Shown here piece by piece: positions 32,901-40,062 of a stretch of 64,000 bases of DNA. Origin of the DNA: Cyphellophora europaea CBS 101466 (Eukaryota > Ascomycota > Eurotiomycetes > Chaetothyriales > Cyphellophoraceae); contig NW_008481811.1 in the NCBI RefSeq assembly GCF_000365145.1, forward strand, positions 558,001 through 622,000, read 5' to 3'. Numbering within the stretch: position 1 is the first letter of the stretch; every line of letters starts with the position of its first letter. The notes beneath the pieces were generated by a model. That model made no database searches. It had not been told where the DNA came from and saw only the letters and a program-made list of their open reading frames with translations. Made by a program: the position numbers and the translations under genes.

Positions 32901-35633
32901 AAGATAAGACCGGATAATCTTGACCAGGTCGTCGACATCATCGTCGCCAGACTGCACATAAAGTTCCGTGAATCGTGATCGCAAGGCTGGGGGCAGATCC
33001 TTCTTGCCTGCATCGGTAGCAGGGTTCATCGCGGCGAACACCTTGAAGTTTGGGTGGGCCACAACCTTCTCGACATTACCCGCCTCAGTTAGGAGAAGAT
33101 ATGGCTTCTGCCCGTCAACATCCCCCAGTAGGGAAACAACGTGATCGAGTGTATCTGACGATGCCAGATTAATTTCGTCGAGCAACAACCACTCACCATG
33201 ACGCACTGCTTGAACGAGCCTGCCTTCCACGAACGTGAAAGTGTGACTCTTGTCCCCTTTCTCAAGTTGGCCGTGGATTTGCTTGATAGCGTTATTGAAC
33301 TCTGACCATCTCTGTCTCAGGTTCTCGACCTTGGAAGTTTCGAGCTTTCGACGCTTTGTCGCAGGAGCACTACCGTCAGCCTCAGCACTAGGCTTGAGGG
33401 TCTTCTTTAAGGCTTTGTCGGCCATTTGGACAGCCTCTTGCCAGAGCTTCGCCAACCTTGACCAATTCTCCTTGGTCACGGCTTTGTTCACGGCGGCTTG
33501 GAATTTCTTATTTCGACTCGCCGAGAAGGTATCGTCGAAGAGGATGTTGAATTGTTCAATCAGAGGCAACACCAACGACCTGGTGGTGACAGGTTTCAGA
33601 CCTCCAAGCAAGTCAGATACCTCACTCTGCTGAGACAAGTTCACCACATGCAAGGTCTGGCCGACCAGAGAAGCAATGTGCTGAACGAGCGAGGTTTTAC
33701 CGACACCTGTTTCGCCCACAAGAAGGCAAGCTTCAGAAAAGCTAATGCCTGCAGCAACATTCTCGAGGCCACGGCGTGCTGCACCTGTATTGGCGAAGGG
33801 TCGTTTACGAGCCTGTGAGCGGCGTGAAGAGATCTTGGGCAGCACACTGCGGCCAATCCTCACCGTCGTGGCTGTGTCAGCAATGATGTCTTCGATCGGA
33901 TTAAGGTAAAAGTCTTTCTGCTGGGGAGCAATATTCATAGCCTCGGCGACCGACTCAGCTACTTTGTTGTAGAGGAAGGGGTCGCTAAGGTGTGAGGCAT
34001 AGCAGTTGGCGCCATCTTTGAACACGTCGATTTGGAAACTCTCTGGGACTGGGTTGGTAGCGAGCTTGAGCTGCAGACCAGACACCCGCTGTTGAATACG
34101 TTTGCACCATTTGAGGAGATCTCGCAGTGCAGGGAGTCGATTCTGAGCAATCTTGAACGCCGCATTGTCCCGGTACAAAAGATCCAGCCGTCGGTGTACA
34201 TCCAGTATGATCTCTCGTACCGACGCCAGGTCGGGATATCGTTGGTCTAGTAAAAGACCAATCTCCTCATTTTCGTAGCTCCGAGCCGTGACTACTGACC
34301 AGAGTCGTGTGTTTGTTAGCCAGGAGTGCCGAGGTGCGATGCTCGAAGGAGCATCGCCTGAAGTTCTGATTGTCGCAATAAGTCGGAAGCCCTCCGCCGC
34401 CTTGACGGTTTGGCGACGATTGGGGATGAATAGAGAGCCGCTCTCGATGACTGGTCTCAGAACTCCCAACACCTCGGCTGGAGCGCGATCAATGTCTTCA
34501 ATCAGCACCCACCTGCCTTGTTGCATCGCACGGGTGAGCACACCGGGTTGCCAAACAAAGGAATCTCCTGTTGACGAGGACATGTACAATCCGATCATTG
34601 ACTTTGCATCAGTCTGTTCGTTGAGATGCAGCGTGATCATAGACTCTTGTTTGTTGAGTAATCTGGCAGCCTCAACGATAAGCGACGACTTGCCTGAACC
34701 AGCCGGCCCGGCGAGAAGCACGGGCTTCTCTTCGAGCAAGACTTGACCAAGCAATCTTAGGTTCGATTCCGCACTCGGCGTGAGCACGAAAGTGCCTTGG
34801 CCAGCCGACACGTTCTCCGTCCGCGGGACCAGCACCCCACCGACAAGAGCCACCCTCACGTGCAGGTCGCTTTCCTGGATGGGCTTTGCTTCATGCCGTC
34901 CGCGCTCGGCAAGTCTCCTCACATTAGTCTCTAGTATATGCTCCTCGGCCTGCTTCCATCGCCGTTCCTCCCAGAGTTTTAGTAATCTGTAGTCGATACT
35001 GATTCCTTCCCAGCGACCAAGCACCGGCTGCTTGCCAATGTACATCGCCAATAAGTCGTCACAGAAGGCATCGGCGAAATGCATGACCAGACAGAGACAT
35101 TCGACGGACAGATGGCGGATGGGCAATGACTCATGGCGAAGAAGAGATGTAAAGAAAACGGGGTGGAAACAACGCTCGAAATCATCGCGTCTGTACGAGA
35201 GGAGACGGAAGACGGCCGTAAGAAGCGCGAGGAGCTGGTCATTATTGATGTTGCTGTGGCCAGATGGAATAGGTTTTGATAGGAGGTCCTGTAGAGCTTG
35301 CGATCCGAGGATCTCGAAGGCATGAGGCCTCAGGTATGGGGCAAACGGAAGCAACCGGGCCAAGGTCGAAACCGTAAGAATCGCATCGCCCAGCTGGTAA
35401 GATTGTAGAGTCGTCCATCGGGCAGCAATGTCGACAAATGCAGGCTCATAAAGCGCGTACAACTTGTCCGTGCATTGCGGGAGTCGGGAAGCCTGGGAAA
35501 GTGCCTTCAAATATCGTTCGCCGTGTCCGTCGATGATTTGAGTCCTCAGTTCCGGAGGAAGGTGCAGAGCAAGACTTGAGTCCTGCTGCAGCTGTGCATC
35601 TGCCCATGAGCAGTCTACCGAAATGTCATCCAT
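20979..35633 (-). CDS. MDN1: Midasin, AAA+ ATPase of 60S ribosome assembly
   Basis: 4884 aa in one uninterrupted frame from the ATG at 35633 to TAA at 20979 (yeast Mdn1 about 4910 aa). Six AAA+ modules have Walker A motifs near residues 309 (GPAGSGKSS), 641 (GETGVGKTS), 1081 (GPTSAGKTS), 1366 (GETGCGKTQ), 1746 (GNPGVGKTA) and 2049 (GPADSGKTE), with matching DE-rich Walker B segments (LLDEINLA, VLDELNLAPSD, LLDEISLADD, LLDEMNLA). Module 6 has VLDNANLC, where the Walker B glutamate is replaced, as is usual for diverged midasin modules. A long helical linker, a D/E/Q-rich acidic region (about 4000-4520) and a C-terminal VWA domain follow, with an intact MIDAS motif DDSKS near 4645 and VSDGHCSDHDE. 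Midasin strips Rsa4 and Ytm1 from pre-60S particles through its MIDAS. Identification is secure. Confidence 0.99.
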   Translation of the reverse strand: MDDISVDCSWADAQLQQDSSLALHLPPELRTQIIDGHGERYLKALSQASRLPQCTDKLYALYEPAFVDIAARWTTLQSYQLGDAILTVSTLARLLPFAPYLRPHAFEILGSQALQDLLSKPIPSGHSNINNDQLLALLTAVFRLLSYRRDDFERCFHPVFFTSLLRHESLPIRHLSVECLCLVMHFADAFCDDLLAMYIGKQPVLGRWEGISIDYRLLKLWEERRWKQAEEHILETNVRRLAERGRHEAKPIQESDLHVRVALVGGVLVPRTENVSAGQGTFVLTPSAESNLRLLGQVLLEEKPVLLAGPAGSGKSSLIVEAARLLNKQESMITLHLNEQTDAKSMIGLYMSSSTGDSFVWQPGVLTRAMQQGRWVLIEDIDRAPAEVLGVLRPVIESGSLFIPNRRQTVKAAEGFRLIATIRTSGDAPSSIAPRHSWLTNTRLWSVVTARSYENEEIGLLLDQRYPDLASVREIILDVHRRLDLLYRDNAAFKIAQNRLPALRDLLKWCKRIQQRVSGLQLKLATNPVPESFQIDVFKDGANCYASHLSDPFLYNKVAESVAEAMNIAPQQKDFYLNPIEDIIADTATTVRIGRSVLPKISSRRSQARKRPFANTGAARRGLENVAAGISFSEACLLVGETGVGKTSLVQHIASLVGQTLHVVNLSQQSEVSDLLGGLKPVTTRSLVLPLIEQFNILFDDTFSASRNKKFQAAVNKAVTKENWSRLAKLWQEAVQMADKALKKTLKPSAEADGSAPATKRRKLETSKVENLRQRWSEFNNAIKQIHGQLEKGDKSHTFTFVEGRLVQAVRHGEWLLLDEINLASSDTLDHVVSLLGDVDGQKPYLLLTEAGNVEKVVAHPNFKVFAAMNPATDAGKKDLPPALRSRFTELYVQSGDDDVDDLVKIIRSYLGDNLGSDKRAALDLARTYQEVQHLNQQHRLTDGAGDAPHFSIRSMVRCLLYVNQHSKSHGLRRSMYEGFAMSFFTALSRESEALTLPVVEKHLFSNVKNVKSFLAQQPKLAHAPGEFIAFRHHLIGKGPMSPDLQPHYIRTSSVERNLMNLARAASMRRFPILLQGPTSAGKTSMVEYLAKLSGNKFVRINNHEHTDLQEYLGSYMSDIDGKLRFKEGVLVDALRQGYWVVLDELNLAPSDVLEALNRLLDDNRELLIPETQEIVRPHPNFMLFATQNPAGMYGGRKRLSRAFRNRFLEIHFDDIPEDELEVILRERAQIAPSFCTQIVAVYKRLSLQRQSSRLFEQRNSFATLRDLFRWASRPVDDRQQLAQHGFMLLGERVREASEREIVKNAIEETMKVKLDEAALYGTSALSDSIRETSGIVWTTAMRRLFVLVSEALKNKEPVLLVGETGCGKTQICQVVATAFGRPLNIYNAHTNTETGDLIGSQRPIRSRAQMAADVIESVQPLVSVQMNGAHTAALDADDMIARFAQVDQSNADPELVLKAKLSIGAYQALFAWSDGSLVRSMKIGEYFLLDEISLADDSVLERLNSVLEPARTLVLAEKGSVDNVVVARPDFQFLATMNPGGDYGKRELSAALRNRMTEIWVPPLSQDGDVLPIVKAVLGDSSQHLAPLMLTFTAWFKSTFHNSANTTIPLRDLLTWAKFVNAVPELGLDAAFVHGAGLVFVDSLGANPAGMTTPTTTDVASARRLCIDFLQSLIGSIDVTALYNARPTLTASDYAIGVGSFQLQRVPGAVVSTPELVFDAPTTLKNTMRIVRALQLDRPILLEGNPGVGKTAIVTALAQAVGKPFTRINLSDQTDLMDLFGADAPSENESLGKFSWKDGPLLQAMQTGGWVLLDEMNLASQSVLEGLNSCLDHRKEAYIAELDKTFTCHPGFKLFAAQNPHHQGGGRKGLPASFVNRFTVVYADPFLEQDLMAICRVKYPHVSESQLATVVRTVAAADDLMQHGSAFYQGGPWEVNLRDVSRWLALCEKRPKFDPMYHFDTVVRQRFRSVAQATPLSILEKQVTGDPPFVSSYSRLTSQALQIGTAILRRSITDQHLGTLFSIRPKQLPQAKSIISAVEHGWPVIVTGPADSGKTELIRFLAAVSGNELVEISMNADIDTMDLLGGFEQYDSKRDLETVKGELSRILSRACQEGLMLANSQVPMGEIVSAWQMCQSPLVDAAVLLSALSSLAKYEQIEGCIKQLQGILNSDQDGRSQFVWNDGILIDAIQSGSWVVLDNANLCNASVLDRLNSLLEPDGHLVISEQHGSDGGVRTITPHPNFRIFLTMNPKSGELSRAMRNRSLEVYLDSSDEALGMSRTLTYPVASKMSRLRDLCAQEQLPHLHAFADNIAFEDAELITASSNEENTSDIFKALEPVIRHQLTPSSSFWDTPVQLQALADENQGPLAQINAQPQFLLVNEPLFGGCVQQSRLEQLRDAANQWQLRKYLTRVSVQLDHSVQRASSLVMKELTALDRSALVLQKKKTKVPDTPAVFPFAEALLKQLFRSLKGMKGMPTGYMSKSTVTAVAHFLLDFVDLAHERSVDPARVQAYLQIGHDIALQLFQSDNQLAHGFQQSLQHFDLVMSKYGRGLQRFWESWGSQVPESLEQLEIKLALEDLLVRFDRAIETLPQSRADMGLVKMRLLDAANSSWALPGADQAVARFSESIGDLERQAVSGNAAKIYFVDVFEQLLCRLQLGHVLIANPRMLSLLPFVQDMSQMASLSDGKHEASEALAQLAAVKGMVDEEGTNLASEVFSKLSTIKLQPIRALDHLKEELLQIAQTFASSSSLMTRSMLDEVAKRATTVCAAMLDSHRHLLSDTACACINSTEASDFDRLANLTTEGVFIASGQNMWLADIYDAHFRPAIALLACHDHRADGIGTALVHLAAAALTLIVPDKPFDPALLPRIVSERHVARRAELQQRIASQINFNQKTSGQDSSLVSRLLEQDLKALGPAPHVMLVARPKVSSLARVHEEFSLIIRTVLQGTAVHDLLRESRGDDPEIFHTEATKFRAAIERIGERLNSIDRAYDDIVVPVKQLLQVLGVGIELVVSGQGSHGPKKAVSNAVVHLPLMGPTPRSVEQWSLQNLKKSEFERLEWIRHFGLGAALESKRSIAQTGARLDEYLTVVDSFYVQWKERLREDQAEAETKSRYYAYRGGGDEDTDAEQREMAELFPVFEDAFEMDEQASPGVSTDNRNIAQQLAYSHNLLFGSSPSSAPSVRDHVHSVLQELSRRADGISVPLRQSLPAMLLQMEKETQLLEELDRDKLFNIYADPNIREVRQLQKLLRAVEERFRELAARWPEHAIPTDVLAICQELMSFKLNEPLAKLLTKTEKLLEAVAQWQSVASREWSVLGLVEEITALIISWRRLELSSWSSLLDLEKRKHDDNAASWFFIAYESIVYNSRAIVDQGGDLHAYCNELIKTLEEFLRSATLGQYIPRLTLLQGFGVMLRELSRENDKLVPIATCVTNIVQHYERYGGHIEKTMQTSRADLEKAITEQIKLASWKDTNVTALKDSARRSHHKLFKIVRKYRALLNQPISSLKSEELQDEMPAPAGEVPPPEQSNLQPALEVCSQKIFEWQLRPERLRNPTVAAAGMRRIYTAQEGSLDVRLELNSFREDLGKSIKELRKETPSTLTEENTALVKHLRERKRRLLADTIKDVSHMGIRRNLATGELQQQASLAAILSAVTPQSSVRLLPSTVDQAFHEVLDAMPTARNALTEHSPDLTDGEIRRGIGLLEGLLSHSIKQREEVLKCNADLERLKNVQSMMSDLCVAPTSIRTVATEVSGDADLRLRLKWLPSILGLAVEVLQFQANAGKLDVESLISTLQAAADDIRGFKEAFAELRTYPNGLMAQRNEDLKQEIWHRLQELGVSFQQWHESEPNVGYLIDQLLPWTVRADEPVNGTTTAGINHLSLNSIDRTIRDATDTVFVALQQLTTVKSRAVADTEDAGWLVQNDKHFKESIRALHLPEIAEKLSGSLDNLQHLQHENLPLAASLVAVASPIFEQFYLISKHAIDKQVAVHVQTTQVACFLAKTFATVAREGFCTPSEPSDGQEQAGKLESGTGLGEGEGAEDISKDVGADEDLSEFAQGEKGDQEDEIEGADDAVDMGADDLEGQMGDAGERQEDGDESGSEGEEGDMDEETGSVDDLDPNTVDEKMWDEAQKEGEKDEKELKGEKQQGEKTQEQTEAGEEREEGENEGEVDEGEAGEELEEDDQAGEGKAEAEHADPHLQEEQALELPEELQLTGEEEGKSDGEDDEEMNELSDVEQPPVDEGMPEEIDSVDQPDREEQKATDEQGGEQDEQDDDVEGKAQDDDIVEDQLSEGAEDQEQEHEQRDGEMQLDVDEQDGGEKGAANQLQDDVNPEQSTEGQNQVEQAQDDKQAQGATSADNDDQGESGKGVVERGRGRDDSNPQRQQKEALRKLADVLEQWHQRREILDPAEEKQEARAEQDFDLDMKDADFEHLDEEEDEGDAQALGAADAGQTQNVDLSKAIQDEEAPVEDDSAMPDIQDLEEEQEQATERLNRLQANADANAGAERREDGAFVPDQDHRRQQGGQEGVNDESDVSDTADGVQQLALETAPPSPPTSSADAAQLWNYCSTITHQFALILTEQLRLILHPTTATKLRGDFRTGKRLNLKRIIPYIASGYKRDKIWMRRSVPSKRNYQILLAVDDSKSMAESGADLLALQTTALLCKSLAMLEVGEVSVVGFGEQEKVTVAHPFGSVWSSEAGVSVFEKLGFRQQGTNVRRLVRQSLDMLRDARLKAPGGGDELWQLQIIVSDGHCSDHDEIRRLVRQAKEERVMIVFVILDNINKALGSGQRFVTTSDAAAATATGGRQDASREINQDRTCESILDLKEAVFEEGPDGQMKVVTRRYLERFPFEYYLVVRDVRELPGVLGRCLRGWFAEVEGR

Positions 35634-36438
35634 GGGCGCGGTTGGATGTCCGACTGACGATGCTTGACTACAACACAGCGTACTTCATTACAAACTTGAA
35701 GAATCAGATTCAGCGTCCAAGTCATTGCCTCAAGGAACTTTGCCTTTGGGCTTGGCATCAAAAAAATCTGGAGCCTTGCATCGCTTGGCGCGGCTGGAGT
35801 GGGCTCACCAACCTTGTGCCCATCACGCAGTGTGGGGACGACTGATGACAAAGCTTGAACCCTCAAAGAGACGAAGATAGGTTGCAGTGGTAGCTGGTAC
35901 GGAAAAGAACCTGATCATGACCCAAGGTAGTCTGTAATATTGCTGTCCAAAGACGAGCTTTCTCGCGAGTCTAACTATCAAGGCTGACTATCACTCTCGT
36001 GGGCGATGTCACAAGAAGAGAATCATATACACATGCCAGCGCATGTGCTCAACGCGCGCCAATCCACAGCGCTGGAACGCATCAATTGCACAAGATCAAA
36101 GGGCGCTGATATACCCAAACCGCATTCGGAGACCATATCTCGCCCTGTCCTCTGTCCCAGGTGTCGTTTTGAGTTCCATCTCTTCTCAAGTCCCTTCTGG
36201 GTGTGGGGCCAACATTTGCCCCTGATCAGAGCTGATATCTCCGGTCCTCCTTATCTGATCCAAACCGGCCGATTGTTGTATCATATCGACAATGACATCC
36301 TGGTAACATTCACAAATGGGATACATGAGTCTCAGTGCTCTGTGGTGGTAGTATAAACATGAAGTGGTCGTGACGTGCTGAAATTGTTCAAAGTGGACGA
36401 GTGAATCGAAGTGACGGTACTGCTTCTGCTTGCTCTGC
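35634..36438. other. Intergenic region upstream of MDN1
   Basis: 805 bp between the MDN1 start and the 3' end of the FAR1-like gene, both on the minus strand. It should hold the MDN1 promoter. Short frames only; no motif recognised. Confidence 0.45.
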
Positions 36439-39400
36439 TTACTCCTCAGTCAACGCATCGTCTTCCGGCTCTCGCCATTCGCGAGATTGCTCGGTCAATC
36501 GTTTGATGCCAGCGACGCGGTCTGCCCAGAGAGACTCGGCTGCAGACCGGAAAGTGTAGGCCCGCTGTGACGAAATGACGCCGATGGCTTGAAGGACTGC
36601 TTTGCGTGAATCTCGCGAGAACACGGCCGGATGATTAATCCACTCTAGGCTGGACTCGATTTCGGCGTCCAGCGCATTGATGGTTAACGAGTCAATGCCG
36701 GACGGCCGAGCGATGGGGGTACTTGACTCCGAGTGCGGGCTGTGGTCTCTATGGTGTCGATCTGGCGTCCCATCCATCATTGGTTGCTTCAAGTCGCTCG
36801 GGCTGTGTCGTTTGCTTCCATTTTGCACCGCAGCTGGTGGGAGTGGTGGCAAACTGCCTTTGCCCAACCCCTTCAGGATGGTGCGAGTCTCGTTCAGTAA
36901 GTGGTGGGCACGGTCATGCTGCCCTCGTGAGACAAGTGTCAGAGCGCGGGTGAGCATGTCTGAAGTGAGGAGCTCCATTCGCCTCTGCACAATATGTGGG
37001 TGAGGTGGAATCGGTGGCGTGGCTGGTCGGCTATTGGGTCTCTGTTTGGTCGAAGGCGGTAGCATGGTGATGGCAAGCAACGATGGTCGAGAGAGCTGTA
37101 CCAGGGTGCCATCCCGAAGTACATCACCAAATGAAAGATCTGCCTGCAGAATGGGCACTTCCTCCACACTCTGAATACGGGAGTCGTCGTTTTCCAGCGA
37201 TCCACCCAGGGCTTCTAGTCCAGACACGATAGATTCCCAGGCATCTTGTGGGGCCTGCTCCTGAGTGGTATTGTCGGCCTCAATCGCAAGTTGCACCAGG
37301 ATGTCACGCTTGTCGCCAAAGTGCAGGTCGCCCAACGAAGCTTCAGCATCGCGACCCGCAGCACGCCTCGTGGTTTGCAGTGCACCGTTGATCTTGACGA
37401 ACTTGGCTGGCGATCCCTCTGGCAGCTTCAACCTGAGCTTCACGTTCTGATGCGATGTCGATTGCACAGCACCAAGCACGCCGGCAGCGCATTCGCGGAG
37501 CATCATCCAATCCTTGACGTAGACGTAGGCGCCTTTTGTGCGGGATGACAACTCAAGCATGCTATCCGGTCGGTGTGTCAGACCCAGTCCGAAGGAGTAG
37601 ATCCCCACCCTGGAGATGTTAGCCGAGATTCGAAAGCTGACAGACTTCTGTACTTACTTGGCAGCTTCGGCCCTTTGGACCACAAAGTCAACGCTGTCCA
37701 CGTCTGAGGTCGAAGAGTCACTGATGAGCATGATCGACGAGATTGGATTCGCCGCTCGCCGTTGCATGAGCAAATCCATTGCCACGTTGGCGCCCTCGAC
37801 CACATCGGCCCTGAGGCTCTTTTGGCCGACGGGCTTGATTGAGTTGAGCACCTTGTTCCATCCAGGCCAGGTTTTAGTGGTCATGCCTACGAGAGGCACG
37901 CCGCCCCCACTGGAACCGAACGTGACTAGGCCCATACGATCTCTCTCGCCGAGGTTTGCGACGAGAAATGACAGTGTATCTTTCAACAGCTGGATCTTCA
38001 AGCCTTGCATAGACGATGAGACGGGAATGACCACTACAATATCAACCGGGACATGAGGCGAGTATGGCATACCCAGCGCTCGGCGGTCTGTCGAAGGTCT
38101 GTTGGAAGAATACTCTGTCGGAGCGGTGGTGGCGGACTTAGGACCGCCATAGGAGGATGCGATAGAAGCAGCTCGTCGCGCACCCTTGGTGTGTCGAGAA
38201 TACTCATCGTCGTCCGTGCCAGAGGTATCGGGCTCGTAATCGTTAGTACGAAGCGATGGTGGTGGTGCATGTAAGCCAAGCAGGGCCCGATGCCACATGT
38301 CGTATTGGTCCATATTCTGGAAAGCTAGGTGGAACGTCGGCAACTCATTGACCGACAGATTCAGCGTCAAGATCTGCTCGTGCGGAGCTGGCTGAACCTG
38401 CTTGAGATGTTTCCTGATCAGGATGGATCCCTTCAGGGTGCATCGTGTCACCTTTCGGCCTGAATCGGTGATGATCGGAGCTTGATTTGTTTTCTTTTCC
38501 TTGACACAGATAAGCATCTCGCCGAAGAGATAGCACTCCAGCTCCTGCCATGACTGTCGGTCCTTGCCTACGCGTATGACACCGTGAAGTCGGAGGCTGC
38601 CGAAGCGTTGAAATTCGAGTCCGTGCCAGTTATCGACCCGCATGCGCAGCTCCTCGGTAATGTCATCCAGTTCCTCCGGTGACTCGTACGGCTCGAAGTG
38701 TTTGTGGACTTCTGATGGTGGCGGCGCGGGATGGGAATATCCACGCCCGGCACCGGGATCGGACGGAAGAGGGGGCACAGGGGGCGCGTTTTGCATATCA
38801 TCGTACTGCCATCTGCTTTCCGGGACCTCAATTGTGACTAAACACGCAAGGCTTTGCTGCTGACGCGATCGATTCATGGTCGGGAACTCGCTGCGTACCG
38901 TTACGCTGGGATAGGGGATGCTGCCCTTGGTGTCCTTGGACAAGGCTCCAGGTACACTTGTCTCCATAGCGTGTAGATCGTAGTCGTGCTTGCGAGAGTG
39001 GCCATTCGACTCGTGGCCCAGGTCCGAGGAGGCTTGACCGCTGTTGGTTCTAGAATGAATGGTGGGCTGGTTGCCAATACCTAACCGCTCGATGCGCATG
39101 CGCTGGCTGTCTCGGCTGTCTCGATTCGGGTTCTCCCTGCTATTGCGGCTGTACATGTCTCGGCTATATGTGTGAACACTGTTCTGGTCTTCTGGCTGCG
39201 GAGGGGGCGCCTGACGTTCCCATGGCATCGGTGTATGACTCGAGGATCGATCATCTCTCATTTCCTTTTGTGCGACTGACCTTACAATGTTACTCAGCTT
39301 GCCTTGTGGTCGTTAGCGTTGCTCAGAAGGAATCTGGGTTTCCTTGAACTTACTCAAGTCAAGGATGCTCCCGCCTCGGAACGTGTCGAGTCCAAGGGGG

Positions 39401-40062
39401 GCGTCGCATGTTGGGCAATATTGGGATTGAGCATCAGTCTCCTTGATATACTCGTAGAAGCATGCTTCGTGGGCAACATGGCCGCACGAGAACTGCAGCA
39501 CCCTCTCTCCTCGGAGGGTATGTTCGAGCGGCTCTTCGCAGGCGGCGCATTCTCCACCTACAAACGTCCTCTCGCGCCTGGACCGCGATCGGTCGGTGTC
39601 CATCAAGGCCGTCATAGGATGTCCAGCTCCCGGCACGTGTGCCGTCGGCGAAGGAGGGATGCGCTGTTCTCGAGTGGTCTGGTATCGAACGTGCTTCTGC
39701 TGTTTGCGGCCGGTGTCTGAGCGTGTAGATCCTGACGACGAGATGCTGGCTTGCTTGGAGCTGTGGTGTGTCTTCTGGGCCGATGAGGAGGCTCCGCCGC
39801 GACGTCTCCCAGCAGCGTCTTCTATTACAGTGAAGGAATAAGGGTCAGTCAAGGTCTTTGGGAAGTTGAAACAGGGCTCGGGAACCAGGGTCATGTTAAG
39901 TGAAACAGAACAAAGCAAGGTCTTACGCAGTTCGACCCCGGAAGGTTGGTGGATGCCGGTGGCGCGGGATCTGTCCCTGGGACGAGTCAAGAGACCCAGT
40001 TCATAAAGATTCTCTTCCGTCTGCTGGGAATGTTCGGCGTTGGAGCGGCTGTACTTGTTCAT
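36439..40062 (-). CDS. FAR1: Far1/Ste5-like scaffold with RING-H2, PH and VWA domains
   Basis: Four exons (5' to 3'): 40062-39927, 39821-39354, 39302-37658, 37609-36439; introns 105, 51 and 48 nt; 1139 aa. The RING-H2 finger is at about residues 135-185 (CAAC, SCGHVAHEAC, YCPTC: C3H2C3). The PH-like domain is at about 415-545 (FGSLRLHGVIRVGKDRQSW, MWHRALLGL). The VWA domain is at about 620-800 (VDIVVVIPVSSSMQG, DRMGLVTFGSSGGG, IMLISDSSTSDVDSV). RING-PH-VWA in this order is the Far1/Ste5 architecture of pheromone-MAPK and polarity scaffolds. The MIDAS position reads P-V-S-S-S instead of D-x-S-x-S, so metal binding in the VWA is probably lost. The first intron is in frame and stop-free, so its removal (joining VEL to QDAAGRRR) and the start at 40062 are the least certain points. 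Confidence 0.8.

Noticed and set aside
34741..34765. tRNA T-loop-like GGTTCGATTCC
   Set aside because: It lies inside the midasin coding sequence and has no matching acceptor or anticodon arms.
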